This document shows, one piece after another, positions 1-8,298 of a stretch of 64,000 nt of DNA. The stretch spans positions 124,001 through 188,000 of the forward strand of contig NZ_KB905822.1 in assembly GCF_000381025.1 (NCBI RefSeq), written 5' to 3'. The notes beneath the pieces were generated by a model that did not search any database, was not told the DNA's origin, and saw nothing but the letters and a program-made list of their open reading frames with translations. Position 1 is the first letter of the stretch. Each line of letters starts with the position of its first letter. The DNA comes from Streptomyces sulphureus DSM 40104. GTDB lineage: Bacteria > Actinomycetota > Actinomycetes > Streptomycetales > Streptomycetaceae. A program made the position numbers and the translations under genes.

Positions 1-24
1 GTATCCCGGTACGGGGAGGGAGGT

Positions 25-774
25 TCAGTGCCGTTGCCGTCGGGCGGCGTCGGCGCGCAACTCGGCGACCTTGGAGCGGAGTTCGGGGAGGCGGTCGTAG
101 AGCTCCTTGCCGGGGCAGTCCGTCTCGTACGCGTCCCGGTGGCCCGCGATGGTGTGGAACCTCGCTGCGTCGCCCTTCTCGACGCGGCTGCTGTCGCTCT
201 CCGAGCGGAGCTTCGCCCAGCCCTCCGGGTCGGAGCCCGGCTTGAGCTTCCAGGCGATGAGGCGGGCTGCGGCGGCGAGCGCCTTGTCCGGGACCTTCTG
301 GCCCTCGTCGAAGGTGCCGAGGAAGGCGATGCCCGCGGTGTCGTCGTTGAAGCCGCCCGTGTGCGAGCCCTTCACGGCGCGGGACACCCCGCCCGCGCGG
401 CCTTCGTAGATGGTGCCGCAGCGGTCGATCACGAAGTTGTAGCCCACGTCGTCCCACCCCTGCTGCACGTGGGACGCCTGGAGGGTGCGCAGCAGGCGGG
501 GTACGTCGGCGCAGTCGTAGTCGTTGTCGTGGTCGGTGTGGTGGAGGAAGACGGCCCGTACCGCGTGGGTGTACGTGGGCCGCTCGCGGACCGCATGCTC
601 GTCCGCGCCCCAGGCGTGCCTCGTCGTGATCGTCGGCCGCGCCGCGGTCACGGGGCGGTGGTGTTCGACGGCGCGCTGCGGGGGCTGGGGGGTGGCGCTG
701 CGGACGGATGCCTCACAGGTGAGCAACAGCACCGGGGGCAGCGCGGCGGCGAGCGCGAGTTTCGAGAGCCGCAT
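25..774 (-). CDS. Exported peptidoglycan-recognition / N-acetylmuramoyl-L-alanine amidase (PGRP, Amidase_2 fold)
   Basis: The 249-residue product begins with a basic, hydrophobic signal segment (about residues 1-27) and then carries a PGRP/Amidase_2 domain. Zinc-ligand positions are visible: a His in FLHHTD, a His in AGHRD and the Cys of TDCPGKELY near the C-terminus. YNFVIDRCGTIYEGR and GFNDDTAGIAFLGTFD are typical of this family, which cleaves the amide bond between muramic acid and the stem peptide outside the membrane. I start at the ATG at 774. A GTG three codons upstream is possible and neither start has an ideal ribosome site. The gene is transcribed away from the kinase gene upstream and looks monocistronic. 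The family call is secure; the substrate is inferred. Confidence 0.88.
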   Translation of the reverse strand: MRLSKLALAAALPPVLLLTCEASVRSATPQPPQRAVEHHRPVTAARPTITTRHAWGADEHAVRERPTYTHAVRAVFLHHTDHDNDYDCADVPRLLRTLQASHVQQGWDDVGYNFVIDRCGTIYEGRAGGVSRAVKGSHTGGFNDDTAGIAFLGTFDEGQKVPDKALAAAARLIAWKLKPGSDPEGWAKLRSESDSSRVEKGDAARFHTIAGHRDAYETDCPGKELYDRLPELRSKVAELRADAARRQRH

Positions 775-913
775 GCCCTTCACCGTGCGCCGGGCGGGCC
801 GGGGGTGCGTTGCCGGGAGCGGCCTTTTGGGTGGTCGCCGAGGGTGCAGGGGCGCATGCGCTGCGTGTGGCGCGGCCAACTCGCCATCGAAGCAGGGGCG
901 TTGACCCGTGCGT

Positions 914-1447
914 TCAGTCGAGGTGCGCGGCGATCGCGCGGGCGCACACCGGGGCCTCGGTGTGCGTCGTGTCCACCTCCATGTCGTAGGCGACGCCCTC
1001 GTGCACCGTGTACGCCTGCGTGGCGGCCATCCCGTGGAGCCGGTCGCCCCGCCCGGCCTCGCGAGCGGCGGCGACCCGGGCCTCGCACCGGACGCCGACC
1101 CAGAGCACGGCGAGCCCGTCGAGCGGCCTCCGCCAGCGCAACTGGGACTCACCGCCGCCGAGGAAGACGTCGTCGACGAGGAGCCTGGCGCCCGCCCGGG
1201 CCATCTCGCCGACGCCCTGCTGCCACGCGGCCTCCAGCGCCCGGAAGTCACCGCCGACGTGCACCCCGCCGCCCGGCGCGAAACCGATGCCCGCCTCCGA
1301 GTGCTGCATCGCAGCGGGCATCGCCTCGATGAGCGAGTCGATGCCGAACGCCAGCCAGGGCGTGGGCAGTTCGTCCTGGAGGCACCGCACGATCCGGGAC
1401 TTCCCGGAGCTCGAGCCGCCGTTGAGGAGGACCACCTGTACTGCCAT
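914..1447 (-). CDS. Chloramphenicol 3-O-phosphotransferase-like P-loop kinase
   Basis: This 177-residue protein has the size and layout of the chloramphenicol phosphotransferase (CPT) family. The P-loop GGSSSGKS is at residues 10-17, followed by FGIDSLIEAMP, which contains the Asp that CPT enzymes use near the substrate, and LLVDDVFLGG in the middle. CPT of S. venezuelae inactivates the producer's own chloramphenicol by phosphorylating its primary hydroxyl. Many homologues sit in non-producers and their substrates are unknown. The gene begins 11 bp after the AraC gene ends, on the same strand, so the two probably form one transcript. The fold assignment is strong; resistance is only a possibility. 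Confidence 0.85.
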   Translation of the reverse strand: MAVQVVLLNGGSSSGKSRIVRCLQDELPTPWLAFGIDSLIEAMPAAMQHSEAGIGFAPGGGVHVGGDFRALEAAWQQGVGEMARAGARLLVDDVFLGGGESQLRWRRPLDGLAVLWVGVRCEARVAAAREAGRGDRLHGMAATQAYTVHEGVAYDMEVDTTHTEAPVCARAIAAHLD

Positions 1448-1458
1448 GGTGCGTCACG

Positions 1459-2316
1459 CTAGCGCCTCGGCCCGCCGGAGGGTTGCTTCCCCTCCTCTTC
1501 GGAGACGAGGTTCGCCCGGAGGCCGCTGCGTGCGAACCGGCCCGGTGTGGTGCCGAGGAGCCGGGTGAAGTGGCGGTGCAGATGGGACTGGTCGTGGAAG
1601 CCGGCCGAGGCGGCGGCCGTGCTAGCCGGTGCGCCGGCGACGAGGAGCCGGCGGGCGAGGTCGACGCGGCGGGAGGTGAGGTACTCGTGCGGCGGCATCC
1701 CGAACTCCCGCCGGAAGACGCGGATCAGGTGGGCGGGGTGCGCATGGAGCACGTCGCCGGCCTCGTGGAGCGGGCAGCCCTCGACGATCCGGGAGTCGAG
1801 GAGCTCGCGGAGGCGATGCGCGAGGGAGGGATCGTGCGGGCGCGTGCGCCGGGCGCGCAGGTGGCCCTCGAGCCGGTCGGTGACGAGCGCGAGGGCGCAC
1901 TCGGCAGCGTCCTCGGAGCCGGGCGAGGAGAGCGCCGTGTGCAGGCGGTCGACCCCGCGCCGCAGACCGGGGTCCCGGAAGACCGGACGGTCGACGGCCC
2001 GGCCGATGAGGGAGGGGTCGAGCTGCCCCGGCTCCAGGTAGAGGACGCGCTTGCGGAAGCCGTCCCCCGTGGCCGCGCGGCCGTTGTGCGGGACCTGTGG
2101 CGGGAGGAGCGTGACGAGGCCGTCGAGGGCGCCGTGCTCGTGGCGGTGGAGCTCGTACCTGACGGCGCCGGTGTCCACCAGGAGCAGTGCCCAGCAGGCG
2201 TGGGCGTGCATCGGGTAGACGTGGTCGGTGAAGCGGGCGTGGAACACCTCGGCCACGCCGCCGACTCGGGGCCGCCACGCCCTGATGCGGGGACGGTCGT
2301 CCGCGCGAGCAGCCAT
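1459..2316 (-). CDS. AraC-family transcriptional regulator with cupin-like sensor domain
   Basis: The N-terminal half has an AraC-type cupin pattern (HAHACWALLLVDTGAV, then PPQVPHNGR). The C-terminal hundred residues form two helix-turn-helix motifs: HPAHLIRVFRREFGMPP and GFHDQSHLHRHFTRLLG. The ATG at 2316 gives 285 residues; a TTG five codons upstream is in frame. Neither has a clear ribosome site, so the message may be leaderless. The gene lies 11 bp upstream of the CPT-like kinase on the same strand and is divergent from the DUF2000 gene, with 50 bp between starts. It probably controls one or both neighbours. The ligand is unknown. Confidence 0.87.
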   Translation of the reverse strand: MAARADDRPRIRAWRPRVGGVAEVFHARFTDHVYPMHAHACWALLLVDTGAVRYELHRHEHGALDGLVTLLPPQVPHNGRAATGDGFRKRVLYLEPGQLDPSLIGRAVDRPVFRDPGLRRGVDRLHTALSSPGSEDAAECALALVTDRLEGHLRARRTRPHDPSLAHRLRELLDSRIVEGCPLHEAGDVLHAHPAHLIRVFRREFGMPPHEYLTSRRVDLARRLLVAGAPASTAAASAGFHDQSHLHRHFTRLLGTTPGRFARSGLRANLVSEEEGKQPSGGPRR

Positions 2317-2366
2317 GTTCGGATCGTACAAGACCCGCAGGTGGCGCCCGGTCGAGCATCGTCCGC

Positions 2367-2798
2367 ATGGAGAACGGAAACGGGCCCGTCAGGGCCGAGA
2401 CCAAGACCGCGGTGCTGCTCAGGGACGACCTGCTCGGCTGGCAGCGGGTGAACGTGACCGCCTTCCTCGCCGGCGGAGTCGGTACCGCGGTACCGGAGTT
2501 GGTGGGGGAGGCGTACGCGGACGCGGACGGCAACGCCTACCTGCCGACCTTCGGGCAGCCCGTCCTCGTCCTGGAGGGCGGCAAGGAAGTGCTCACGGCC
2601 ACCCACGGACGGGCGCTGCGGCGAGGGTTGGCGATCGGCGTCTTCACCTCCGACCTCTTCGCCACCGGCGACGACGAGGCGAACAGGGCGGCCGTCCGCG
2701 CGGTGCCGGCGGCCGAGCTCGACCTCGTGGGGCTTGCGTTCCACGGGCCGCGCAGGGACGTCGACCGGGTGCTGAAGGGCGCCCGCATGCACCCGTGA
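2367..2798 (+). CDS. DUF2000 family protein
   Basis: The 143-residue product matches DUF2000 as I remember it: KTAVLLRDDLLGWQRVNVTA near the start, GEAYADADGNAYLP in the middle and a FGQPVLVLEG strand. The family is small, cytosolic and without an established function, and is often encoded beside AraC or Lrp-type regulators, as here. It has no signal peptide or membrane segment. It is divergent from the AraC gene, which makes it a likely target of that regulator. Start at the ATG at 2367. Confidence 0.8.
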   Translation: MENGNGPVRAETKTAVLLRDDLLGWQRVNVTAFLAGGVGTAVPELVGEAYADADGNAYLPTFGQPVLVLEGGKEVLTATHGRALRRGLAIGVFTSDLFATGDDEANRAAVRAVPAAELDLVGLAFHGPRRDVDRVLKGARMHP

Positions 2799-2800
2799 GC

Positions 2801-2818
2801 CGCCCCGCTAGCGGGGCG
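2801..2818. terminator. Perfect 18-bp palindrome between convergent genes
   Basis: CGCCCCGCTAGCGGGGCG is fully self-complementary. It lies just after the DUF2000 stop codon and overlaps the stop codon of the convergent SGNH gene, so it may act as a bidirectional terminator. No U-tract follows, which is normal for Streptomyces. Confidence 0.5.
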
Positions 2819-3530
2819 ATCCTGCCAAGTGCCGCGCCAGCCACCGCAGATGGCCGCCGGTGGCCCGGAGCCTGAGCCCCAACGGGTCGGCGGCCGGCGG
2901 CCCCGCGGTGTGCTGTACGCGTCCCTCGCCTCGCAGCACCTCGGCGGCGCAGGCCGCGAGGTAGCGGTGGCCGCGCCGGTTGGGGTGGAGGCGGTCGACG
3001 CTCAGCATGCCGGCCCCGCGGAACGCCACGGCCTCCCGCGCTTCGAGGAGCCAGGCACCGTGGGCGCCGGCGACCTCCTCGATCACCTTGTTCGCCGCCG
3101 CCGTTCGGCTCCGCAGGGAGGTGCGGGCGCGGCGGGTGAGGGGGAGCCCTTCGGACAGGTCGTGGAGCGTCATGGCGAGCACGCCGACGTGCGCCGCCTC
3201 GCGGAGGCCGCCGACGAGCGCCTCGTACTCCACGGCGAAGCGTCCCGCGTCGAACCGGCGGTCGAGGACGTCGTTGACGCCGACGACGCAAGTGGCCACG
3301 GCCGGGGCGAGCGCCACGGCCGTGGCGAGCTGTTCGCGCCGGACGTGGGCGGCGCGGGCGCCCGTACGCGCGAGGTTCGCGCTGAGCCGCCACGGTGCCG
3401 GCGGCTGCGTCAAGTGGTGTATCCAGCCGTGGAGTCGACGGCCGTGCGGGTCGCCGACGCCCTCGGTGAGGCTGTCGCCCAGGGCGACCAGCTCCATGGT
3501 GCCGGGCGCGCGCCCGCTCGTGACGTCCAT
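2808..3530 (-). CDS. SGNH/GDSL-family hydrolase
   Basis: The N-terminal block VALGDSLTEGVGD holds the GDS nucleophile serine. Block III is GVNDVLD, and the catalytic Asp-x-x-His is VDRLHPNRRGHRYLA near the C-terminus. These four blocks define an SGNH esterase/lipase. No signal peptide or membrane segment is visible, so it is probably cytosolic. The ATG at 3530 gives 240 residues; an ATG at 3497 just before VALGDS is a good alternative (229 residues). No strong ribosome site distinguishes them. The substrate is unknown. Confidence 0.85.
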   Translation of the reverse strand: MDVTSGRAPGTMELVALGDSLTEGVGDPHGRRLHGWIHHLTQPPAPWRLSANLARTGARAAHVRREQLATAVALAPAVATCVVGVNDVLDRRFDAGRFAVEYEALVGGLREAAHVGVLAMTLHDLSEGLPLTRRARTSLRSRTAAANKVIEEVAGAHGAWLLEAREAVAFRGAGMLSVDRLHPNRRGHRYLAACAAEVLRGEGRVQHTAGPPAADPLGLRLRATGGHLRWLARHLAGSPR

Positions 3531-3627
3531 GCACGGCAAGGTAGTTGAGCAGCGACCCGGCGGGAACAGGACCGTGCGCTCTGCCGCATCCGACGCAACC
3601 CGCACGTACGGTGGTTGGTGCGGCCCC

Positions 3628-4320
3628 TCAGACCAGGCGGCGGGCGGCGGCCCAGCGCGTCAGCTCGTGCCGGTTGGAGAGCTGGAGCTTCCGCAGGACC
3701 GCCGAGACGTGCGACTCCACCGTCTTCACCGAGATGAAGAGCTGCTTCGCCACCTCCTTGTACGCGTACCCCCGCGCTATGAGCCGCAGCACCTCGCGCT
3801 CGCGCTGGGTGAGGCGGTCGAGGTCCTCGTCGACCGGGGGTGCGTCGGTGGAGGCGAAGGCGTCGAGGACGAAGCCGGCGAGGCGGGGCGAGAAGACCGC
3901 GTCCCCCTCGGCGACCTGGAAGATGGCGTCGACGAGGTCGGCCCCGGTGATCGTCTTGGTGACGTACCCGCGCGCGCCTCCGCGGATCACGCCGATGACG
4001 TCCTCGGCCGCGTCCGACACGGAGAGCGCGAGGAACCGCACCGGCTCCTCCGCCTCGCCCATGAGCGCCGCGCACCTGCGCAGCACCTCGACCCCGCCGC
4101 CGCCCGGCAGGTGCACGTCGAGGAGGACGACGCCCGGACGGGTCGCCGCGATCACGGAGACGGCCTGATCGACGTCGCCGGCCTCGCCGACGACCTCCAC
4201 GCCCGTCTCCTCGGTACGTCCGATCTCCGCCTGCACGCCCGCGCGGAACATGCGGTGGTCGTCGACGAGCACGACCCTCGCCCTGCGCCCGTCCTCCGGC
4301 TGCGCCTCTGCCTCGGTCAC
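3628..4320 (-). CDS. NarL/LuxR-type response regulator of the PspC kinase
   Basis: The 230-residue protein has a receiver domain (VVLVDDH acidic pair near residue 20, phosphoacceptor Asp about residue 68 in LLDVHLPG, KTITGADL switch lysine) and a C-terminal LuxR helix-turn-helix (LTQREREVLRLIARGY, SVKTVESHVSAVLRKLQL). It starts at a GTG that overlaps the kinase stop codon by 4 bp (GTGA), so translation is coupled and the two are cognate partners. Its targets probably include the divergent PspC/LiaF-like operon; this is inferred from position. Confidence 0.92.
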   Translation of the reverse strand: MTEAEAQPEDGRRARVVLVDDHRMFRAGVQAEIGRTEETGVEVVGEAGDVDQAVSVIAATRPGVVLLDVHLPGGGGVEVLRRCAALMGEAEEPVRFLALSVSDAAEDVIGVIRGGARGYVTKTITGADLVDAIFQVAEGDAVFSPRLAGFVLDAFASTDAPPVDEDLDRLTQREREVLRLIARGYAYKEVAKQLFISVKTVESHVSAVLRKLQLSNRHELTRWAAARRLV

Positions 4321-5624
4321 GACTCCGCCGCCCTCTCCATCTCCAGCTCCACCTCGGTCCCCTCGCCCGGCACCGACCTGATGCGCGCGGTGCCGCCGTT
4401 GCGTCGCATACGGCCGACGATCGACTCGCGGACGCCCATGCGGTCCTCCGGCACGGCCTCGGGATCGAAGCCGGGCCCCCTGTCCCGGACCGAGACGAAG
4501 ACCGTCCGTCCCTCGACCTCGGCGAAGACCTGCACGGTCCCGCTGTCGCCACCGTACTTGGCCGCGTTCACCATCGCCTCGCGTGCCGCCTGGACCTGCG
4601 CGCCCAGCCGCTCGTCGAGCGGGCAGTCCCCGACGGTCACCACCTCGACCGGCACCCCGTGGGCGTCCTCGACCTCGGCCGCGGTCGCGCGGACCGCCTC
4701 CGCGAGTGTCCCCGGCTCCTCCTTCTCCTCCTCGCCCCCGGCCTGCGGCTTGTAGAGCCACTGCCGCAGTTCGCGCTCCTGCGCACGGGCGAGCCTCGCC
4801 ACCTCGCGCGGCCGGTCGGCGTTCCGCTGGATCAGGGTGAGCGTGTGCAGCACCGAGTCGTGGACGTGCGCGGCGACTTCGGCGCGTTCCTGGGCGCGGA
4901 TGCGCATCAGCCGCTCCTCCGAGAGGTCGCGGACCATCCGCACCAGATAGGGCCCCGCGATCAGCGCGACGCCGACGAGCACCGCGAGCGCCGCCTGGAG
5001 GACGGAGCCCAACTGCCGCACGGAGCCCTGCATCACAACGATGGCGCTGACGCCGACGGCGACGAGCACCACACCCACGGCCCCCCGCGCCAGCGGCAGC
5101 AACCTCTTGCGCCGCGTGACGGCCGCCCAGTGGGCGCGCCGGGTGTCGTCCGCCTGCCGCCACACCAGCGCGACGCCGACGCCGATCAGCAGGACCGGCC
5201 ACAGATAGGTGTTGGCCCGCCCGAACTGGAGGTTGTCGATCGCCACGCCCACGGCTACGCAGAGCGCGACCGCGGTGAGGAGGAAGTTCTTGTCCGGCTT
5301 GCGCAGCAGCCGCCCGAGACCCCGCCGCCCCTCGATGTGCGCCTTCTCCGGCTCGACCCCGCCCGCGCCGAGCGGGACGACGAACCAGTAGGCGGCGTAG
5401 AGCAGGATGCCGAGCGAGTTGGCCGCGCACAGAGCGAGGAAGACGATGCGCACCCAGGAGACGGGCAACCCCAGATGCCCGGCGAGGCCCCGCGCGACGC
5501 CGCCGAGCATCCGCCCTTCCGCGCTGCGGTACAGCTTGCGCGGCGGCTCCTCGCGCCCGCCGTCCCCCGGGGGGAATCGGGGCCCGGCGGGCGGGTCCTG
5601 CGTGGGCGGGGAGGGGGCGGTCAT
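4317..5624 (-). CDS. Membrane sensor histidine kinase with N-terminal PspC domain
   Basis: The N-terminus carries a PspC domain (LYRSAEGRMLGGVARGLAGHLGL, then a transmembrane segment ending in AAYWFVVPLG). Further membrane segments follow (VALCVAVGVAI, TYLWPVLLIGVGVAL, VGVVLVAVGVSAIVV, ALAVLVGVALIAGPYLV). The cytosolic part has the phospho-His region VAAHVHDSVLHTLTLIQ and an ATPase domain with N-box REAMVNAAKYGG and G-box VRDRGPGFDP. This is the NarL-type (HisKA_3-like) kinase layout. I chose the ATG at 5624 (435 residues). An ATG at 5660 would add 12 residues. It is divergent from the PspC/LiaF-like gene and probably senses envelope state. Confidence 0.9.
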   Translation of the reverse strand: MTAPSPPTQDPPAGPRFPPGDGGREEPPRKLYRSAEGRMLGGVARGLAGHLGLPVSWVRIVFLALCAANSLGILLYAAYWFVVPLGAGGVEPEKAHIEGRRGLGRLLRKPDKNFLLTAVALCVAVGVAIDNLQFGRANTYLWPVLLIGVGVALVWRQADDTRRAHWAAVTRRKRLLPLARGAVGVVLVAVGVSAIVVMQGSVRQLGSVLQAALAVLVGVALIAGPYLVRMVRDLSEERLMRIRAQERAEVAAHVHDSVLHTLTLIQRNADRPREVARLARAQERELRQWLYKPQAGGEEEKEEPGTLAEAVRATAAEVEDAHGVPVEVVTVGDCPLDERLGAQVQAAREAMVNAAKYGGDSGTVQVFAEVEGRTVFVSVRDRGPGFDPEAVPEDRMGVRESIVGRMRRNGGTARIRSVPGEGTEVELEMERAAES

Positions 5625-5797
5625 GGAGGAGATGGTCACACGGATGTGCCGGTGGTACATCAGGGTCGGTCCCTGATACGTCCCCCACCGTTCCGGTGTG
5701 CGCGCCGACCGGCGGTTCGGGGTGCGGGAGCGATCTCAGGGTCGGTTCGGGGTGGGCCCCCGATGTCGCGGCTGCCGCTCGGGCCAAGAATGTGTGC

Positions 5798-7312
5798 ATG
5801 ACCGAGGAGCAGCAGCCGGCGCACGACGGCGGTCCGAGCGAAGGCCCCGGCCCCCGCGCCCCGCGCACGGGAACGCAGCCCGGGCCGTGGGTCGACGACT
5901 GGCGGCGGACGATCGGCGGCGAGGCACCGCCGGGCGGGCAGCAGCGGGAGCGGCTCCGGCGCGGGCGGAAGCACAAGGTGGTCGGCGGCGTCTGCGCAGG
6001 GCTCGGCCGGTACTTCGACGTCGACCCGATCGTCTTCCGGGCGCCGCTCGCCGTGGTCTCGGTGGTCGGCGGGCTGGGGCTGGTCTTCTACGGCTTCGCC
6101 TGGCTGGTGATCCCCGCGGAGGGCGAGACGCAGAACGAGGCGCGGCGGCTGCTCTCCGGACGGGTCGAGGCGTCCTCGCTCTCGGCGATCCTCGTCGCGC
6201 TCGTCGGGTGCGGCCTCTTCCTCGCCGCCCTCGGGAGCCGCGGGACGCTCTCCTCGCTCGTCCTCATCGGGGTGGTGGTGGGCGCAGCGCTGTGGTCGCG
6301 CAACCGCAGGGAGGAGCAGGAGGCCGGCGCGCAGCGGCCGGCCGATCCGGCGCTGGCGCAGGCGGTCGCCGAGGCGCCGCCCGAGACGGCGCCGCCGCCC
6401 ACGCCGTCCACGCCGTCCTGGTGGCGCGAGGGCACCTCGACCGAGTCGGGCACCGGCTACCTGTGGGGTCCCGACGACGGGCAGACCACGGAGCCACCGG
6501 CCGCCGCCCATCCACGGCAGAAGCCGGCGAGCAGCCGCAGCGTTGACCGCAGGCCGAGGTCGATCGGCGCCCTCGTGCAGCTTCTCGCCGTGTGCGCCGC
6601 GGTTGCGGGCGCACTCGCGGAGTGGGGGGAGCGTCCGCTGGGCACGGCGCTCGCCGTCGGCCTCGGCTGCGCCCTCGCGGTGCTCGGAACCGGGTTGGCG
6701 GTCAGCTCCTTCCTCGGCCGGGTCGGCGGCGGGACGATCGCCGCGCTGTTGCTCACCGCGGCGCTGCTCGCGGGCGCCGCGGTGATCCCGAAGGAGATCA
6801 CCACCGAGTGGACGGAGGCGAGCTGGCGTCCGCAGGCGGCCTCGCACGTGCGCGGCGAGTACCGCGTGGGCACCGGGCAAGCCCAACTCGATCTGGGGGA
6901 GTTGAGTCTGCGGAAAAGCGAGAAGGTCGCGACGCGCGTGCGGATGGGCGCGGGCGAGATCCGCGTCCGCGTGCCGGAGAACGCGACGGTCCGCGCCGAA
7001 CTCGGGGTGGAGCTCGGCGATCTGCGCTGGCCCGAGTCGACCGACGAAGCGGGCGAAGTCGTCTACGGGAACTCGGGCGGCGTCAACCAGCAACGGCGCC
7101 TCACGCTCCATCCCTTCGACGGCGCCGCCGCGCGCGGCACCGTCCGCCTCGACCTCTCGGCGCGGTTCGGCCACGTCGAGGTGGTGCGTGATACGACGGA
7201 CGCCGCCTCGGACAGCGAGGCGACGGAGAGCCGGGTGGTCGGCACGGTACGGGCGCTCCCCGCGGGGCGCCCGGAGGGTGCGGGCGAGGAGCGGGCGGAG
7301 GTGCGGGGATGA
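5798..7312 (+). CDS. PspC / LiaF-like envelope-stress membrane protein
   Basis: The 504-residue product has an N-terminal charged tail, a PspC domain (KHKVVGGVCAGLGRYFDVD, membrane segment ending GFAWLVIPAEG, about residues 58-110) and two more hydrophobic segments. A Pro-rich linker leads to three or four membrane segments. The C-terminal domain is exported-looking and beta-rich (LDLGELSLRKSE, VRMGAGEIRVRVPENATV, GTVRLDLSARFGHVEV) and resembles the toast-rack C-terminus of LiaF-like proteins. LiaF-type proteins inhibit or tune cell-envelope two-component systems. The divergent PspC kinase pair therefore makes a Lia/Psp-like circuit likely. The gene overlaps the next one by 4 bp. Confidence 0.85.
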   Translation: MTEEQQPAHDGGPSEGPGPRAPRTGTQPGPWVDDWRRTIGGEAPPGGQQRERLRRGRKHKVVGGVCAGLGRYFDVDPIVFRAPLAVVSVVGGLGLVFYGFAWLVIPAEGETQNEARRLLSGRVEASSLSAILVALVGCGLFLAALGSRGTLSSLVLIGVVVGAALWSRNRREEQEAGAQRPADPALAQAVAEAPPETAPPPTPSTPSWWREGTSTESGTGYLWGPDDGQTTEPPAAAHPRQKPASSRSVDRRPRSIGALVQLLAVCAAVAGALAEWGERPLGTALAVGLGCALAVLGTGLAVSSFLGRVGGGTIAALLLTAALLAGAAVIPKEITTEWTEASWRPQAASHVRGEYRVGTGQAQLDLGELSLRKSEKVATRVRMGAGEIRVRVPENATVRAELGVELGDLRWPESTDEAGEVVYGNSGGVNQQRRLTLHPFDGAAARGTVRLDLSARFGHVEVVRDTTDAASDSEATESRVVGTVRALPAGRPEGAGEERAEVRG

Positions 7313-7530
7313 GGCACCCCTTCGAGCCGGCCAGGCTGCTGCTCGGGCTGTTGATGCTCGGGGCGGCGGTGGTGGCGCTCGTCCAGGCGCACGGCGGCTG
7401 GGACGTGCCGGCGTGGGCGCCCGCCGCGATGGTTCCGGCGGGCGTGCTCCTGGTCGGGGTGCTCGGGGGCGTCGCCCGGCTGGTGCGGCGGGCGGTGCGT
7501 GCGCGGAGGGGGAGCGGCGACCAGGACTGA
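7309..7530 (+). CDS. Small two-helix membrane protein coupled to the PspC gene
   Basis: The 73-residue protein has two membrane helices (LLLGLLMLGAAVVALVQ and AAMVPAGVLLVGVLGG), and the C-terminus is strongly basic. Its ATG overlaps the preceding stop codon (ATGA at 7309-7312), so it is translationally coupled to the PspC/LiaF-like gene and presumably works with it. I do not recognise a named family. Confidence 0.8.
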   Translation: MRHPFEPARLLLGLLMLGAAVVALVQAHGGWDVPAWAPAAMVPAGVLLVGVLGGVARLVRRAVRARRGSGDQD

Positions 7531-7595
7531 GCGCTCCCCGTTGTGAGACGGCGTCCCGACTGCGGTTGCCTCCAGCGGACTTGGGCGGCGCGTGG

Positions 7596-8162
7596 TCAGC
7601 TGAAGATCATGCGGCCCCGGCGCCTGCGTCGGAAGTGCAGCGCGGCGTCGGCGGAGAGGTACGGGGCGCCCGCCAGGACGAGGGGAAGCCAGGCCATCAG
7701 GTAGGCGAGGTCGTTGCCGTAGTAGTACGGCGTGGCCGCCCAGCTCACCGTGAGCCAGAGGCAGAGCGAGATCAACGCGCCTCCGGCGGCGGCGACTCGG
7801 GCCCAGAGGCCGAGGAGGGTGCCCAGCCCGACGGCGATCTCGCCGATGCACAGGGCGAGCCCGAAGCCGTACGGGCTCTGCTCGACGAGCGAGACGAGCC
7901 AGGGGGCGCCGGCGCTGCTGTGCACCGGGTCGAGCAGGTGCGCGAGGGAGCCGGGTCCGCTGCCGCTGAGGAAGTGCGAGTCGAAGAGCTTGTCGCAACC
8001 GGCGTAGACGAAGGTGATCCCGAGGAAGAGGCGCAGCGGCAGCAGCGCGTACCGTGCGGCGGTCGAGCGCGCGCCGTGCGGTGCTCCGCCGACGGGCCCT
8101 TCGAACCCGCTCAACGACTGCGACGCTCCCCCTTCGCCGCCGCGAGGTCCCGACAGGGGCAT
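7596..8162 (-). CDS. DoxX family membrane protein
   Basis: The 188-residue protein has the four-helix DoxX layout. The first helix is LPLRLFLGITFVYAGCDKLFDSHF, followed by QSPYGFGLALCIGEIAVGLGTLLGL, a central helix ALISLCLWLTVSWA, and YGNDLAYLMAWLPLVLAG. DoxX proteins are membrane oxidoreductase-associated or quinone-related proteins with varied roles. The N-terminal 35 residues are a disordered cytosolic tail. The ATG at 8162 has a GGAAGG site about 10 nt upstream. The C-terminus is a run of arginines. Confidence 0.82.
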   Translation of the reverse strand: MPLSGPRGGEGGASQSLSGFEGPVGGAPHGARSTAARYALLPLRLFLGITFVYAGCDKLFDSHFLSGSGPGSLAHLLDPVHSSAGAPWLVSLVEQSPYGFGLALCIGEIAVGLGTLLGLWARVAAAGGALISLCLWLTVSWAATPYYYGNDLAYLMAWLPLVLAGAPYLSADAALHFRRRRRGRMIFS

Positions 8163-8298
8163 GGGCTGACCGCCTTCCGCATGAGAGTTCGGTGTGCGTG
8201 GGCGATTCTTCCCCCACGGACTCGGGCGGTGGCAAGCCGGGCCCGTGACAGCGCGTCGAGGCCGCCCGGCGTGTGCGCGTGCGGCGTCAACGCCGTGC

